A stretch of DNA of 64,000 nt from Hyphomicrobiales bacterium (lineage in GTDB: Bacteria; Pseudomonadota; Alphaproteobacteria; Rhizobiales; Rhizobiaceae), in assembly GCA_900471815.1 (NCBI GenBank), contig UICE01000003.1, positions 953,558-1,017,557 on the forward strand. The letters run 5' to 3'. The notes beneath the pieces were generated by a model. That model was not told where the DNA came from. It saw nothing but the letters and a program-made list of their open reading frames with translations, and made no database searches. Made by a program: the position numbers and the translations under genes. Each line of letters begins with the position of its first letter. Position 1 is the first letter of the stretch. Shown piece after piece: positions 9,872 through 22,985 of the stretch.

Positions 9872-11761
9872 TTACCGGGCGAGCGCCTGATCGATGACTG
9901 TCTTGTTGACTGTCACCGGATAGACGGTCTGCAATTGCGCTATCAACTGGTCGAGGAGATCATCTGCAAGACGCGAACCAAATGCATCTCTCTCCGCGGC
10001 TGTAAGAGATTCAGGACCGACATTGGCGGGTTCGATTGCCTCGGTAACCTTAAAGATCAACTTCGATCCATCGCTTGCCGATTCACTCATTCCAACCAAG
10101 CCCTGAGGTCCATCGAAAACAGAATCTACGCCACCTTGACCGAGGTCAGCATCCTTGCTTTCGCGCGTAATCCCACGCTTGGTTTCCTTGGTGAATTTGA
10201 ACTCAGTGGCAATGTCGTCGAGTGACGTTCCATCCGCAACGCGCTTGCGAACTTCCTCAGCTTTCGCATTCAGCTGTTTTTCAAGTTCGGCTGTCTTCCA
10301 ATGCTCGATGACCTTAGCTTTAACTTCGTCCAATGGCCGTTCACGGGCTGGCGTTACGCTGTCGACGTCGTACCAGAGATAGGCATTCGTGCCGAGGCTG
10401 AACGGTTCATTGTCAAAACCGACATCAGCCTGGAAAATTGCGGCCATCTGGTTTTCATCAAACGGCAGGTTTGGAACGTCTTTTTCGTCGGGCGAGCGAC
10501 CATTCTGGTCCACCGCATCGATCGTTACCACCTTCAGGTTTTGTGCTGCGGCAGCTTCCGCCATGGTCTGGCCATCAGCGCGCGCATTTTCATAGGCGTC
10601 ATGGACATCCGCTACGGCATTTGTCGCCTGTGCAAGAGCAATATTCTCACGAATTTCTTTTTCAACTTCAGGAAGCTGCTTGACTACTTCAGGTGTGACC
10701 GCAGTGACGCGAACAATCACAGGACCAAACGTTCCCTTCAATACGTCGCTTACGCCATTGGCTTGAAGCGCGGAGATCGGCTCGGCGATGGATTGGTCGG
10801 GCAGGGCACTTTTCGGGAATGTGCCAAGATGCACATCATTCATGCTCTTGCCTTCGGCCTTGACCAAATCCTCGAAGCTCATGCCTGTTTTAAGTTTTTC
10901 CAATCCGGCTTTCGCGGCAGCTTCGTCGGCAAATGACAGCTGTTCGATAGTGCGCGTTTCCGGTGTGGAGTAGCGGGCAATGTTCTTTTCGTACTCTGCC
11001 TTGATCTCTTCAGGCGTTACCGTTGCCGGGTTTGCAATATCCGAGGCCCCAAGTTTGACGTAGCTGACCTTGCGGTATTGCGGCGCGCCATAGACTTCTT
11101 TGTTGGCTTCGAAATATGTCTTCAGGTCCGCATCACTTGGGTCGGCAACGCTTGAGACGAAGTTTTTCGGCATAGCTACATATTCAATGGTGCGCGATTC
11201 GCCTTTGTAAATAGCGATGGCTTTAACCAACGTTTCTGGAGCCTTGATCCCGTCTGCGACAGCCTCGACGATCTGTTGGCGGCGTGCAACCTGGGCGCTA
11301 TTGTCCAGATAGTTTTGCGGCGTCATGCCAGCATTGCGCAGAACGGCGTCAAACTGTGCGCTGCTGAACTGTCCGTTTGCGCCCCGAAATGCGGGATCTT
11401 CGGCTGCAAGCTGGGCCAGACGGTCTTTTGACAGACCCAAAGACATCTTGCGGGCCTGCTCATCAAGCAAGGCGCCGGCAACAAGCCGCCCCTGGACCTG
11501 ATTGCTAATGCCGATGGCATCAGCCTGTTCGCGTGTCAGCCGTTGACCAAAGCGTTGCGACAATGACGCAAGCTCGCGGTCATAAGCCAAGCGGTAATCG
11601 AGAGGCGATACTTCGGAATCTCCCGCCTTGATGGCAGCATTGCCGTTAATGGCGCCAAGCAGGGTGCTCGACGCGCCCCAGCCTATAAAGCTGAGTCCGA
11701 GAAGAGCGAGAAGCAACTTGGCTACCCAGGTCTGGGCAACATTGCGGAGGGAGTCGAGCAT
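9872..11761 (-). CDS. PpiD/SurA-like periplasmic peptidyl-prolyl isomerase
   Basis: 629 residues. One N-terminal membrane anchor (about residues 12-34, VAKLLLALLGLSFIGWGASS) is followed by a SurA N-terminal-type chaperone region. A degenerate parvulin (PPIC-type) domain lies at about 245-360, then a second repeat-like region. It corresponds to the PpiD family: an inner-membrane-anchored chaperone assisting proteins emerging from the Sec channel. Isomerase activity is uncertain because the parvulin region is divergent (GMSFEDLVKAEGKS is the readable part). It is the first gene of the trp/mo operon and divergent from tpiA. Confidence 0.85.
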   Translation of the reverse strand: MLDSLRNVAQTWVAKLLLALLGLSFIGWGASSTLLGAINGNAAIKAGDSEVSPLDYRLAYDRELASLSQRFGQRLTREQADAIGISNQVQGRLVAGALLDEQARKMSLGLSKDRLAQLAAEDPAFRGANGQFSSAQFDAVLRNAGMTPQNYLDNSAQVARRQQIVEAVADGIKAPETLVKAIAIYKGESRTIEYVAMPKNFVSSVADPSDADLKTYFEANKEVYGAPQYRKVSYVKLGASDIANPATVTPEEIKAEYEKNIARYSTPETRTIEQLSFADEAAAKAGLEKLKTGMSFEDLVKAEGKSMNDVHLGTFPKSALPDQSIAEPISALQANGVSDVLKGTFGPVIVRVTAVTPEVVKQLPEVEKEIRENIALAQATNAVADVHDAYENARADGQTMAEAAAAQNLKVVTIDAVDQNGRSPDEKDVPNLPFDENQMAAIFQADVGFDNEPFSLGTNAYLWYDVDSVTPARERPLDEVKAKVIEHWKTAELEKQLNAKAEEVRKRVADGTSLDDIATEFKFTKETKRGITRESKDADLGQGGVDSVFDGPQGLVGMSESASDGSKLIFKVTEAIEPANVGPESLTAAERDAFGSRLADDLLDQLIAQLQTVYPVTVNKTVIDQALAR

Positions 11762-11922
11762 ATTAAAGTCACCGTATTAAACGAAACGCAGTTGAATCCT
11801 AGCGGGAATAGCGTGATGCAAAGCTTGTGTCGATTGCTTTATCAAGTGAATTTGCTAGTCAGGCAATCAAAGACTTCAGAAAATCGCCCAAACCATGACT
11901 TTCGTGACTTAAGGAAGAGAAG

Positions 11923-12687
11923 ATGACCCCCAATATTCGCCCTCTCGTCGCCGGTAACTGGAAAATGAATGGCATGGGAGATCAGCTTGATGAACTTCGC
12001 GTGATCATTAATCGTCCCAACTCGGCAATCGGCGAAAAAATAGATGCTCTCATTTGCGTGCCTGCAACGCTTGTCTGGCGAGCCGCGCAATCCGTAGAGG
12101 GTGAGAAGTTGAGCATTGGTGGTCAGGACTGCCACGCAAAGCAGTCTGGCGCTCATACAGGTGATATAGCCGCCAGCATGCTGAAAGACGCGGGAGCATC
12201 GCACGTCATCGTCGGTCACTCGGAACGCCGCACCGACCATGGCGAGACCGATGCCATCGTCAATGCCAAGGCGCGCGCTGGCTGGGAAGCTGGTCTTACT
12301 GCCATTATCTGCATCGGAGAAACCGAGTTGCAGCGCAAAGCAGGTTCGACGCTGGAAATCATCGCGACGCAACTTGCTGGGTCAGTTCCCGATAATGCCA
12401 CCGCCGGAAATACGATTGTCGCCTACGAGCCCGTCTGGGCAATCGGAACCGGACTGACACCGACCGCCGAAGACGTGCGTGAAGTCCACGCATCTATTCG
12501 GGTGGCATTAAGCGATCGCTTTGGTGATGAGGGCAAGGTAATGCGCATCCTCTATGGCGGGTCGGTAAAACCATCCAATGCTGTTGAACTTCTTGGTATA
12601 GAGAATGTCGATGGCGCACTTGTAGGCGGTGCGAGCTTGAAAGCGCCGGACTTTCTCGCCATCTGTGAAGCATATCATTCGCTCTAA
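11923..12687 (+). CDS. tpiA: Triosephosphate isomerase TpiA
   Basis: 254-residue glycolytic TIM barrel interconverting dihydroxyacetone phosphate and glyceraldehyde 3-phosphate. Visible active-site elements: VAGNWKMNG (catalytic Lys), VIVGHSERR (catalytic His), [16 protein letters not shown] (catalytic Glu and flexible loop), and [12 protein letters not shown] (phosphate binding). ggaagaga precedes the ATG. eno downstream and a gap gene at 60.6 kb make three glycolytic enzymes in the window. Confidence 0.96.
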   Translation: MTPNIRPLVAGNWKMNGMGDQLDELRVIINRPNSAIGEKIDALICVPATLVWRAAQSVEGEKLSIGGQDCHAKQSGAHTGDIAASMLKDAGASHVIVGHSERRTDHGETDAIVNAKARAGWEAGLTAIICIGETELQRKAGSTLEIIATQLAGSVPDNATAGNTIVAYEPVWAIGTGLTPTAEDVREVHASIRVALSDRFGDEGKVMRILYGGSVKPSNAVELLGIENVDGALVGGASLKAPDFLAICEAYHSL

Positions 12688-12764
12688 GCGTAAAACCGGG
12701 CTTGGTTTATCGACCGATACGGTGTAAAGAGCCGCGTCCGACACTTGAGAAGCAGAAAATACCC

Positions 12765-13205
12765 ATGCAAACCGTCCTTATTGTGATTCATCTTCTGATA
12801 GTACTTGCCCTCGTTGGGGTTGTGCTCGTGCAGCGTTCCGAAGGCGGTGGTCTGGGTATTGGCGGCGGGTCCGGTTTGATGACGGCACGGGGTGCTGCAA
12901 ACGTGCTGACCCGCGCAACAGCCATCCTGGCAACAGGGTTCTTTATCACTTCCTTAGCGCTCGGCATTCTTTCGCGCTATAGCGAAACGCCCACTGACAT
13001 TCTCAATCGTATTCCGACGACGACAGGCAGTCAGCCTGCCGGTCAGCAGCCTCCTTCAAGCGGCGGTGTTCTTAATCAGTTGGGCGGCGCATCGTCGACC
13101 GCCCCGGCAACGCCAGCGGCACCAGCCCCCGAATCGACCGCGCCCGCGCCTACAGCACCGGTTACTCCAGCGCAGCCTGCAAATCCTGTTCCGAACTCGC
13201 AGTAA
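12765..13205 (+). CDS. secG: Preprotein translocase subunit SecG
   Basis: 146 residues. Two hydrophobic helices (about 2-22 and 52-73) flank the SecG-typical loop LVQRSEGGGLGIGGGSG. A long Ala/Pro-rich low-complexity tail follows, as in other alphaproteobacterial SecG. It is an accessory subunit of the SecYEG channel. The start at 12765 gives the family N terminus, although the frame is open from 12702. It is followed by a hairpin at 13229-13259. Confidence 0.93.
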   Translation: MQTVLIVIHLLIVLALVGVVLVQRSEGGGLGIGGGSGLMTARGAANVLTRATAILATGFFITSLALGILSRYSETPTDILNRIPTTTGSQPAGQQPPSSGGVLNQLGGASSTAPATPAAPAPESTAPAPTAPVTPAQPANPVPNSQ

Positions 13206-13228
13206 AACGCATACGGTTATATAGTTAC

Positions 13229-13259
13229 GCGGAACCACAACAATGTGTTGCGGTTCCGC
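13229..13259 (+). terminator. Hairpin after secG, probable terminator
   Basis: Stem gcggaacc (13229-13236) / ggttccgc (13252-13259), extended inward by five pairs of acaaca/tgttgc with one mismatch and an ATG loop. The following sequence (aacttcttt) is only moderately T-rich, so termination may be incomplete. Confidence 0.55.
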
Positions 13260-13412
13260 AACTTCTTTGATGCATCCATCATTCGTCAGGAATGATCACA
13301 GCGATTTGCATTGAGAAGGGCCCTGTCTTCAGTTATCGCAATATCAAGTTGGCCTAGGGGGCCCGGCAAGCGTCGCTTGGGACGCTTTGCAATCCATTCG
13401 GGAATACACATC

Positions 13413-14060
13413 ATGTTGTCACGTCGCTCATTGCTTATTGGAATGTCGGTACTGGCCTTGGCCGGCCCTGCATCTGCCGAGCCGATCCTCAAGAAACTTA
13501 CAAAGCCTTTCACTGGCGAACGCGATGCAGCAAAGCCGGTAGAAGTGGCGGAGGTGCGCACGCCGGCCCGCCCGAAGAAAACAAAATATGGCATTGATCC
13601 AAAATACATGCCGCAGGAAGTTGAATTCTCCGGATACAAGCCGGGCACGATCGTGATCGATCCGCAAGCGAGATTTCTCTATCTGGTCCAAAGCGCCTAT
13701 TCTGCCCGCCGTTATGGTATTGCCGTTGGCAAGGAAGGGCTCGAGTTCAAGGGTACGGCTGTTGTCCAGACAAAGCGCGAATGGCCTCGTTGGATTCCAA
13801 CCAAGGAAATGATCAAGCGCGAGCCAGCTCATTATGCCAAGTATGAGAACGGCATGGATGGCGGTCCTGGTAATCCTTTGGGCGCCCGTGCAATCTATCT
13901 GTCACAGGGAAATCGTGACACCTATGTGCGTATCCACGGCACCGTGCAGCCTTGGACCATTGGAAGCTCAGCTTCCAATGGCTGCTTCCGCATGGTCAAT
14001 GATCACGTTATCGATCTTTATGATCGCGTGAAAATCGGTACGGAAGTTGTTGTTCTATAA
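13413..14060 (+). CDS. L,D-transpeptidase (YkuD family), exported
   Basis: 215 residues from the preferred start. The N terminus LSRRSLLIGMSVLALAGPASA is a signal peptide whose SRRSLL is compatible with Tat export. The YkuD domain occupies about residues 75-215 and ends with the catalytic region: RIHGT followed by SNGCFRM, where Cys is the nucleophile. Such enzymes make 3-3 peptidoglycan cross-links or attach outer-membrane proteins to peptidoglycan in Brucella and relatives. The frame is open to 13311, but that extension would bury the signal peptide. A strong terminator follows. Confidence 0.88.
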   Translation: MLSRRSLLIGMSVLALAGPASAEPILKKLTKPFTGERDAAKPVEVAEVRTPARPKKTKYGIDPKYMPQEVEFSGYKPGTIVIDPQARFLYLVQSAYSARRYGIAVGKEGLEFKGTAVVQTKREWPRWIPTKEMIKREPAHYAKYENGMDGGPGNPLGARAIYLSQGNRDTYVRIHGTVQPWTIGSSASNGCFRMVNDHVIDLYDRVKIGTEVVVL

Positions 14061-14083
14061 CAACTAATACCGGATTTAATTGA

Positions 14084-14115
14084 ACGGCCAGACTTTGCGT
14101 CTGGCCGTTTTGTTT
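14084..14115 (+). terminator. Rho-independent terminator after L,D-transpeptidase gene
   Basis: Perfect 10-bp stem acggccagac (14084-14093) / gtctggccgt (14099-14108), 5-nt loop, followed by ttttgttt. It separates the transpeptidase gene from pyrG. Confidence 0.9.
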
Positions 14116-14194
14116 GAAATGAAGAAAAGATTTGTGCGGGAAAACGGCGCTTCAGCCGAATTTTTTTGTGGCCAAATCACTTGCAAAGGACTAA

Positions 14195-15835
<1,641 letters not shown>

Positions 15836-15840
15836 TCGGC

Positions 15841-15883
15841 AAGGGTGTGACTTGAATTGCAGTCAGCATTGAGGCACACCCTT
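15841..15883 (+). promoter_or_regulatory. Hairpin between pyrG and the VOC gene
   Basis: A 9-bp inverted repeat aagggtgtg (15841-15849) / cacaccctt (15875-15883) with a 25-nt loop that contains the gagg run before the VOC start codon at 15889. It could fold over the ribosome-binding region of the downstream gene or act as a weak pause. No T-run follows. A regulatory role is inference. Confidence 0.4.
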
Positions 15884-15888
15884 TCATC

Positions 15889-16785
15889 ATGAGTAATTTG
15901 TCACCCCGCACGCCCCGTCCTGTCGACCATCTGGTTTTGCCCACGGCAGATCTGGAAATCGCACGCGTGCGATTGGAACAACTTGGGTTCACGGTCGCGC
16001 CTGTAGGAGTACATCCGTTCGGAACCGAGAATGTTTGCGTATTCTTCGGCGATAATAGTTTCCTTGAGTTTTTGGCCATAGGTCAGCGCGAGACATGCGA
16101 GGCTGAGGCGATTAAAGGCAATATGTTTGTCGCGCGGGATCAGGCCTATCGGTTCCGTAACGGGCAGGAAGGTTTTTCTGCACTCGTCATGGGCAGCGAG
16201 AACGCAAAAGCCGACCATCAATCTTTCGCAGAGGCAGGGATTTCTGCCGGCAATATTCTGGATTTTTCCCGGCCGTTCATTTTGCCGGATGGCAAAGAGG
16301 ACCGAGCGGGATTTCGCTTGGCTTTTGCCGCGGACCTGCGCGCGCCCGATATATTCTTCTTCACTTGCGAGCGCATAAACACCCCAAAGGTAGATCGGAG
16401 CGCGTTGCAATTACATGCAAATGGTGCTGCCGTTTTGCGGGAAGTGGTTCTTTCTGAGGTCAATCCCACGGATTTCCAGTATCCTTTGCAGGAAGTGATC
16501 AATCAGCGGGACGTCAACGCGCATTCATTCGGCATGGATATGGCTGCGGCCAATGCAAATATTACCGTGCTTACGCCATCCGGATTGAAGGCTTTCACCG
16601 GTATAGAATCATCAACAATCGAGCGCGGTCTGCGCCTGCAAGCGTTCGTGCTTGGCGTTCGTGATCTGGCGGCAGTTGAATCTTTGCTCATCAGCAACAA
16701 TATTCCAATCGAAAAGCGTGGCTCCCGCCTGATCGTGCACAAGGCACCAGGGCAGGGCGCTGCCATCGCATTTGAGGCCCTCTGA
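15889..16785 (+). CDS. VOC-superfamily glyoxalase-like protein
   Basis: 298 residues. The N-terminal [25 protein letters not shown] strand-helix opening and [13 protein letters not shown] are characteristic of the glyoxalase-like (VOC, PF13468-type) domain. The metal or substrate ligands are not certain, and no substrate can be assigned. Its stop codon is one base before the kdsA ATG, so the pair is almost certainly co-translated. In rhizobia similar genes are usually annotated only as glyoxalase-like. Confidence 0.75.
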   Translation: MSNLSPRTPRPVDHLVLPTADLEIARVRLEQLGFTVAPVGVHPFGTENVCVFFGDNSFLEFLAIGQRETCEAEAIKGNMFVARDQAYRFRNGQEGFSALVMGSENAKADHQSFAEAGISAGNILDFSRPFILPDGKEDRAGFRLAFAADLRAPDIFFFTCERINTPKVDRSALQLHANGAAVLREVVLSEVNPTDFQYPLQEVINQRDVNAHSFGMDMAAANANITVLTPSGLKAFTGIESSTIERGLRLQAFVLGVRDLAAVESLLISNNIPIEKRGSRLIVHKAPGQGAAIAFEAL

Positions 16786-16786
16786 T

Positions 16787-17617
16787 ATGTCCCAGAATTC
16801 CATCGTTTCCGCTGGCAATGTCGCATTTTCCAATAGCGGCAGACTTTCGCTCATTGCGGGCCCTTGCCAGATGGAAAGCCGCCAGCACGCTTTCGACATG
16901 GCAGGCGCATTGAAAGAAATGGCCGAAAAGCTTGGCATTGGCCTCGTCTATAAATCCAGCTTTGACAAGGCGAATCGCACGTCGCTCTCCGGCAAGCGCG
17001 GCTTTGGCCTTGAAAATTCCTTGCCGGTATTTGCTGATATTAAAAAGGAGCTTGGTCTTCCAACGCTCACCGATGTTCACACGGAAGAGCAATGCGCAAT
17101 TCTCGGCGAAGTTGTCGATGTTTTGCAGATTCCAGCCTTTCTTTGCCGCCAAACCGATCTTCTGATTGCTGCCGCCAAGACAGGTAAAATCGTGAATATC
17201 AAAAAGGGTCAATTTCTCGCGCCTTGGGATATGAAGAATGTCGTGGCCAAAGTGACAGAAAGCGGCAACCCAAATGTGATGGTGACCGAGCGCGGAGCCT
17301 CCTTCGGTTACAACACGTTGGTGTCCGACATGCGATCCCTGCCAATTATGGCAAGCTTTGGCGCGCCGGTTATTTTTGATGCGACTCACTCCGTGCAGCA
17401 GCCGGGTGGCCAGGGTGGTTCGACTGGCGGTCAGCGCGAATTCGTTGAAACTCTATCGCGCGCGGCAGTGGCCGTTGGTGTGGCGGGTGTCTTTATCGAG
17501 ACGCATCAGGATCCCGATAACGCCCCGTCAGATGGTCCCAATATGGTGCCGCTGGATCAGATGCCTCGTTTGCTTGAAAAACTGCTGGAATTCGACCGCA
17601 TAGCAAAAGCTGTTTGA
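16787..17617 (+). CDS. kdsA: 3-deoxy-8-phosphooctulonate (KDO-8-P) synthase KdsA
   Basis: 276-residue TIM-barrel enzyme condensing phosphoenolpyruvate with arabinose 5-phosphate to give KDO-8-phosphate for lipopolysaccharide core. Motifs: [28 protein letters not shown]-type segment ([14 protein letters not shown]), and [12 protein letters not shown] near residue 205. The ATG at 16787 lies one base after the VOC stop. An upstream in-frame start at 16772 would overlap it and is less likely. Confidence 0.96.
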   Translation: MSQNSIVSAGNVAFSNSGRLSLIAGPCQMESRQHAFDMAGALKEMAEKLGIGLVYKSSFDKANRTSLSGKRGFGLENSLPVFADIKKELGLPTLTDVHTEEQCAILGEVVDVLQIPAFLCRQTDLLIAAAKTGKIVNIKKGQFLAPWDMKNVVAKVTESGNPNVMVTERGASFGYNTLVSDMRSLPIMASFGAPVIFDATHSVQQPGGQGGSTGGQREFVETLSRAAVAVGVAGVFIETHQDPDNAPSDGPNMVPLDQMPRLLEKLLEFDRIAKAV

Positions 17618-17717
17618 CCACGCGCGACATTGTTCCGCAATTAAAGTTGGAGTTTTTTGCAACCATGGGCCAATTCACTCATTAACCCTTCATGCAAAAG
17701 CAAGAAGGAGAAGCAAA

Positions 17718-18080
17718 ATGCCAACCAGTTCAGGTCATACAACAGCTATCCGCGCTTCACGTGTTATTGGCACCAATGTCTATAACACTGCCGGCGAAAA
17801 GATGGGCGAGATTGAGGATGTTATGCTTGATAAGACATCCGATAAGATAATGTTTGCAGTCGTCGGCTTCGGAGGTTTCTTGGGCATTGGTGAAAAGTAC
17901 CACGCCATACCTTGGTCACTGCTCGACTATGACAAAAACAATGGCGGTTACACTGTTGGGTTCACTCGCCAGCAGCTGGAACAGGCTCCTGTGAACACAA
18001 TCGCCGAGCTTACGGAAAATGATGGTCGCAAAGTAAGGGATATGTCGTTCTCTTATTATAAGGTCGATAAGGCGGCTTAA
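17718..18080 (+). CDS. PRC-barrel domain protein
   Basis: 120-residue cytoplasmic-looking protein with a single PRC-barrel. The SRVIGTNVYNTAGEKMGEIEDVMLD strand pattern near residue 12 and the VVGFGGFLGIGEKYHAIPWSLL segment define the family. A good ribosome-binding site (agaaggagaag) precedes it, and an excellent terminator follows, so it is a monocistronic gene. Members are common in alphaproteobacteria, often stress or stationary phase related; a specific function is not known. Confidence 0.85.
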   Translation: MPTSSGHTTAIRASRVIGTNVYNTAGEKMGEIEDVMLDKTSDKIMFAVVGFGGFLGIGEKYHAIPWSLLDYDKNNGGYTVGFTRQQLEQAPVNTIAELTENDGRKVRDMSFSYYKVDKAA

Positions 18081-18099
18081 GGTCGCTGATCTTCAAAAG

Positions 18100-18126
18100 A
18101 GGCCGCTTTCGAGCGGCCTTTTTTTC
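18100..18126 (+). terminator. Rho-independent terminator after PRC-barrel gene
   Basis: Stem aggccgct (18100-18107), TTCG tetraloop, agcggcct (18112-18119), then a run of seven T. One of the strongest intrinsic terminators in the window. Confidence 0.95.
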
Positions 18127-18133
18127 GTTTTAA

Positions 18134-19504
<1,371 letters not shown>

Positions 19505-19524
19505 TATTTGAACCTATCGAATTT

Positions 19525-19557
19525 AAATGGCGGGCTCAGGTCCGCCATTTTTTTTGG
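19525..19557 (+). terminator. Rho-independent terminator after eno
   Basis: Stem aaatggcgg (19525-19533) / ccgccattt (19542-19550) followed by an unbroken T-run. The A-run on the other side means it could also terminate the convergent small membrane gene. Confidence 0.93.
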
Positions 19558-19562
19558 GCGGA

Positions 19563-19907
19563 TTAGAGTCCGCTGCCGCATGTTTCCTGATGCGCATCAG
19601 TTTGAAGCTCATGAATGCTCAAGGCGATCTGAATGCCAAGCGCACCGCAAATAATCAGGCTGGATGCGGCTATCAGGATTCTCAATGTTGGCGACTTCGG
19701 AAATGCGGATATCGCGAAAATGCCAATACCCAGTGCATAGACAACAAGAGCCGCCAGCGCGAAAACGAGAACCCCAAATGGCCCGTCACAATCCACACCG
19801 GATTGCCCCATCGCCGTGTACTCATTTGGTGTTGTTATTAGTGCTATTATGGCGAGCGGAGCTGCCAGTACCAGCAAAGCAATTGCGCTGATGTTTCGAA
19901 TGCTCAT
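19563..19907 (-). CDS. Hypothetical small membrane protein
   Basis: 114 residues with three hydrophobic helices (about 5-27, 45-68 and 74-95) and a short Cys-containing periplasmic or cytoplasmic loop (GVDCDGPFG). The tail is polar. I do not recognise a family. It lies convergent to eno, and the eno terminator is just past its stop. It is supported by the coherent membrane pattern over the whole frame and absence of a competing frame. Confidence 0.6.
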   Translation of the reverse strand: MSIRNISAIALLVLAAPLAIIALITTPNEYTAMGQSGVDCDGPFGVLVFALAALVVYALGIGIFAISAFPKSPTLRILIAASSLIICGALGIQIALSIHELQTDAHQETCGSGL

Positions 19908-20060
19908 ACCGGCGCCATTAGATGTTTGTCAAAAGATGCCCGGACTTCGTAACATGGTTTTGAGGTGGCTGGTAATCGCCTGTTAAGCAAAACACTGTTT
20001 TATGAGTGTGTGACAAATCAGGCCATCGTGACCTGATTCCGTAGCGATCCGGATAAGACA

Positions 20061-20393
20061 ATGTGGACAAAACAGAGACGTAAAACCAGGCGGGGGCGCT
20101 TAATTGTTCCGCTGCTCGCCACCCTGTTTTTCGCCTATTTCGGCTTCCATGCCTATCACGGCGAATATGGTCTTTATTCCACCATTAAACTGCAGGAGCG
20201 AACCCAGCTGCTTCAGGCTCAGCTTGCTGCTGTCGTCGAGAATCGCAAGGAGCTTGAACGACAGGTTAAACTTATGCATGATGGGACAATTGAGAAGGAT
20301 ATGCTGGACGAGCAAGCTCGCAAAGCACTGAACGTTTCCCGTCCGGATGAGGTCACGATAATGCGTGGTTCCGGAGATTTAGCTATTAACTGA
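20061..20393 (+). CDS. ftsB: FtsB/DivIC-type septum formation initiator
   Basis: 110 residues with a basic N terminus, one transmembrane helix (about 14-31), then a coiled coil (about 40-75: KLQERTQLLQAQLAAVVENR). It ends with the FtsB/DivIC-family region (DEQARKALNVSRPDEV). Position directly before pdhA and after eno matches the conserved alphaproteobacterial eno-ftsB-pdhA order. It is part of the divisome FtsQLB-like complex. The terminator stem begins within its last codons. Confidence 0.85.
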   Translation: MWTKQRRKTRRGRLIVPLLATLFFAYFGFHAYHGEYGLYSTIKLQERTQLLQAQLAAVVENRKELERQVKLMHDGTIEKDMLDEQARKALNVSRPDEVTIMRGSGDLAIN

Positions 20394-20415
20394 TATCCGG
20401 TTAATAGCTATTTTG
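20380..20415 (+). terminator. Terminator overlapping the end of ftsB
   Basis: Perfect 11-bp inverted repeat tagctattaac (20380-20390) / gttaatagcta (20400-20410), 9-nt loop, followed by ttttgttg. The left arm is coding and the stop codon lies in the loop. The stem is AT-rich, so strength is moderate. Confidence 0.7.
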
Positions 20416-20521
20416 TTGTGTATTTTGAACGTCTTATTTGCATAGCACTTATTCGATTCTGCGTATTGTAAGTTCTGTCTCTGCTGCTATTCTCTTGCGA
20501 CCAAGTCACAGGGAGTGAGAT

Positions 20522-21553
20522 ATGGCCACGAGGGCGAAAAAAAGCCCTGCGCGTTCCGCGCAGACTTCTGCTGCTAAAGCACCAAAACCAATCGAATTCA
20601 CCAAAGAGCAAGAGCTGGAAGCCTACCGGCAGATGTTGTTGATCCGCCGCTTCGAAGAGAAGGCTGGTCAACTCTATGGCATGGGCTTTATCGGCGGCTT
20701 CTGTCACCTTTATATCGGACAGGAAGCGGTCGTCACAGGCATGCAAATGTCGCTCAAGGAAGGTGACCAGAATATCACCGGTTATCGTGACCATGGTCAC
20801 ATGCTCGCTTGCGGCATGAGTCCGCGGGGCGTGATGGCTGAACTGACTGGACGACGAGGCGGTCTTTCGAAGGGCAAGGGCGGCTCGATGCATATGTTCT
20901 CCAAGGAGAAGCATTTCTACGGCGGTCACGGTATCGTTGGTGCACAGGTTTCGCTCGGTACAGGTCTGGCATTCGCCAATCGCTACCGCGACAATGGCAA
21001 TGTTTCGCTTGCCTATTTCGGCGACGGCGCCGCCAATCAGGGCCAGGTTTATGAAAGCTTCAACATGGCATCGCTATGGAAGCTTCCTGTCGTCTACATC
21101 ATTGAAAACAATCGCTATGCGATGGGCACCTCGGTTTCTCGTGCATCTGCCGAAACTGACTTCTCCAAGCGTGGTCTCTCGTTCAATATTCCCGGTATTC
21201 AGGTTGATGGTATGGATGTTCGTGCCGTTAACGCTGCGGGCGAGGAAGCAACAGCCTGGGCCCGTTCCGGCAAAGGCCCGATGATCCTTGAGATGCAGAC
21301 ATACCGGTATCGTGGTCACTCCATGTCGGATCCGGCCAAATACCGTTCGAAGGACGAAGTGCAGAAGATGCGCTCCGATCATGACCCAATTGAGCAGGTG
21401 AAGAACCGATTGATCGAAAAAGGATGGTCCACAGAGGACGATCTGAAGAAGATCGATAAGGACGTTCGCGATATCGTTGCAGATGCAGCTGATTTTGCGC
21501 AGTCCGATCCGGAGCCGGATGCATCCGAGCTCTACACCGACATTTTGCTCTAA
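20522..21553 (+). CDS. pdhA: Pyruvate dehydrogenase E1 component, alpha subunit
   Basis: 343 residues. It performs thiamine-diphosphate-dependent decarboxylation of pyruvate as part of an alpha2beta2 E1. After an Ala/Lys-rich leader come [14 protein letters not shown], the active-site region [12 protein letters not shown], and the ThDP motif [17 protein letters not shown] (near residue 162). The conserved regulatory-loop sequence [11 protein letters not shown] near 262 is present. First gene of the pdhABC operon, with gggagtgag upstream of the ATG. Confidence 0.97.
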   Translation: MATRAKKSPARSAQTSAAKAPKPIEFTKEQELEAYRQMLLIRRFEEKAGQLYGMGFIGGFCHLYIGQEAVVTGMQMSLKEGDQNITGYRDHGHMLACGMSPRGVMAELTGRRGGLSKGKGGSMHMFSKEKHFYGGHGIVGAQVSLGTGLAFANRYRDNGNVSLAYFGDGAANQGQVYESFNMASLWKLPVVYIIENNRYAMGTSVSRASAETDFSKRGLSFNIPGIQVDGMDVRAVNAAGEEATAWARSGKGPMILEMQTYRYRGHSMSDPAKYRSKDEVQKMRSDHDPIEQVKNRLIEKGWSTEDDLKKIDKDVRDIVADAADFAQSDPEPDASELYTDILL

Positions 21554-21566
21554 GGGAGGCGCGATC

Positions 21567-22970
21567 ATGCCTGTAGATATTTTGATGCCAGCACTCTCGC
21601 CAACTATGGAAGAGGGCAAGCTGTCCAAATGGCTGAAGAAAGAAGGCGATAAGGTCACGTCCGGTGACATTCTCGCCGAAATCGAAACCGACAAGGCGAC
21701 GATGGAGGTCGAAGCTGTTGACGAAGGTACAATCGGCAAGATTCTTGTCGCCGAAGGTACTGACGGTGTAAAGGTGAACACCGTGATCGCCGTGCTGCTT
21801 GGTGATGGTGAAAGCGCTGATGATGCCGCAGCGCCCAAGGCAGATGCTTCCGCCAAGGCAGAAGCTGCGCCAGCACAGGCTGAGCCGGAAGCTCCCAAGC
21901 AAGAGACTGCTCCTGAAAAGACCAGCGTTCCTGCTGCGCCGAAAACTGAAGTTGCCGCTGATCCCGATATTCCGGCAGGCACCGAAATGGTTTCGACGAC
22001 CGTTCGTGAAGCTTTGCGCGATGCGATGGCTGAAGAAATGCGCCGCGACGACTCGGTGTTTGTCATGGGCGAGGAAGTCGCTGAATATCAGGGTGCCTAT
22101 AAGATCACTCAAGGCCTGCTTGATGAATTTGGTCCGCGCCGCGTTGTCGATACGCCAATCACGGAGCATGGCTTTGCCGGTGTTGGCGTCGGCGCTGCGA
22201 TGACCGGCCTGCGTCCTATCGTTGAATTCATGACATTCAACTTTGCCATGCAGGCAATCGACCAGATACTCAACTCTGCTGCCAAGACGCTCTATATGTC
22301 TGGCGGTCAGATGGGTGCGCCAATGGTTTTCCGTGGCCCAAGCGGTGCAGCCTCACGCGTGGCAGCCCAGCATTCGCAATGTTACGCTGCATGGTATAGC
22401 CACATTCCCGGTCTGAAGGTCGTCATGCCTTATTCGGCTGCCGATGCAAAAGGCCTGCTCAAGGCTGCAATCCGCGATCCTAATCCGGTGATCTTCCTTG
22501 AGAACGAAATCCTCTACGGTCATTCCTTCGACGTGCCGAAGCTTGATGATTTCGTACTGCCAATCGGCAAGGCCCGTATCCACAAGAAGGGTAAGGACGT
22601 TACGCTCGTCTCGTTTGGCATCGGCATGAACTATACGGTGAAGGCTGAAGTCGAGCTTGCCAAGATGGGTATTGATGCGGAAATCATTGATCTGCGCACA
22701 ATCCGCCCAATGGATATTCCAACAGTGGTTGAATCTGTGAAGAAGACAGGTCGCCTTGTGACCATTGAGGAGGGCTATCCGCAGTCTTCAGTTGGTACGG
22801 AAATTGCCACCCGCGTTATGCAGCAGGCCTTTGATTATCTAGATGCTCCAATCCTGACGATTGCGGGCAAGGATGTTCCAATGCCTTATGCTGCCAATCT
22901 GGAAAAGCTGGCGCTGCCAAACATTCAGGAAATTATCGACGCCGTCAAAGCTGTGACCTACACAGCATAA
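21567..22970 (+). CDS. pdhB: Pyruvate dehydrogenase E1 beta subunit with N-terminal lipoyl domain
   Basis: 467 residues. An N-terminal lipoyl domain (about 1-78, lipoylation site in [13 protein letters not shown]), an Ala/Pro/Glu-rich linker (about 80-140), then the E1-beta transketolase-like domain starting at [14 protein letters not shown]. Most E1-beta subunits lack a lipoyl domain; its presence is a known alphaproteobacterial trait. The start at 21567 (gggaggcgcgatc upstream) gives the lipoyl N terminus. The frame is open upstream only within pdhA. Confidence 0.96.
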   Translation: MPVDILMPALSPTMEEGKLSKWLKKEGDKVTSGDILAEIETDKATMEVEAVDEGTIGKILVAEGTDGVKVNTVIAVLLGDGESADDAAAPKADASAKAEAAPAQAEPEAPKQETAPEKTSVPAAPKTEVAADPDIPAGTEMVSTTVREALRDAMAEEMRRDDSVFVMGEEVAEYQGAYKITQGLLDEFGPRRVVDTPITEHGFAGVGVGAAMTGLRPIVEFMTFNFAMQAIDQILNSAAKTLYMSGGQMGAPMVFRGPSGAASRVAAQHSQCYAAWYSHIPGLKVVMPYSAADAKGLLKAAIRDPNPVIFLENEILYGHSFDVPKLDDFVLPIGKARIHKKGKDVTLVSFGIGMNYTVKAEVELAKMGIDAEIIDLRTIRPMDIPTVVESVKKTGRLVTIEEGYPQSSVGTEIATRVMQQAFDYLDAPILTIAGKDVPMPYAANLEKLALPNIQEIIDAVKAVTYTA

Positions 22971-22985
22971 GGGGAGGAAACCGAT

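Noticed and set aside
14143-14170. Second terminator (cggc…gccg followed by T-run) before pyrG
   Set aside because: The stem is only 4 bp and would lie directly in the pyrG leader; the stronger terminator at 14084-14115 suffices.
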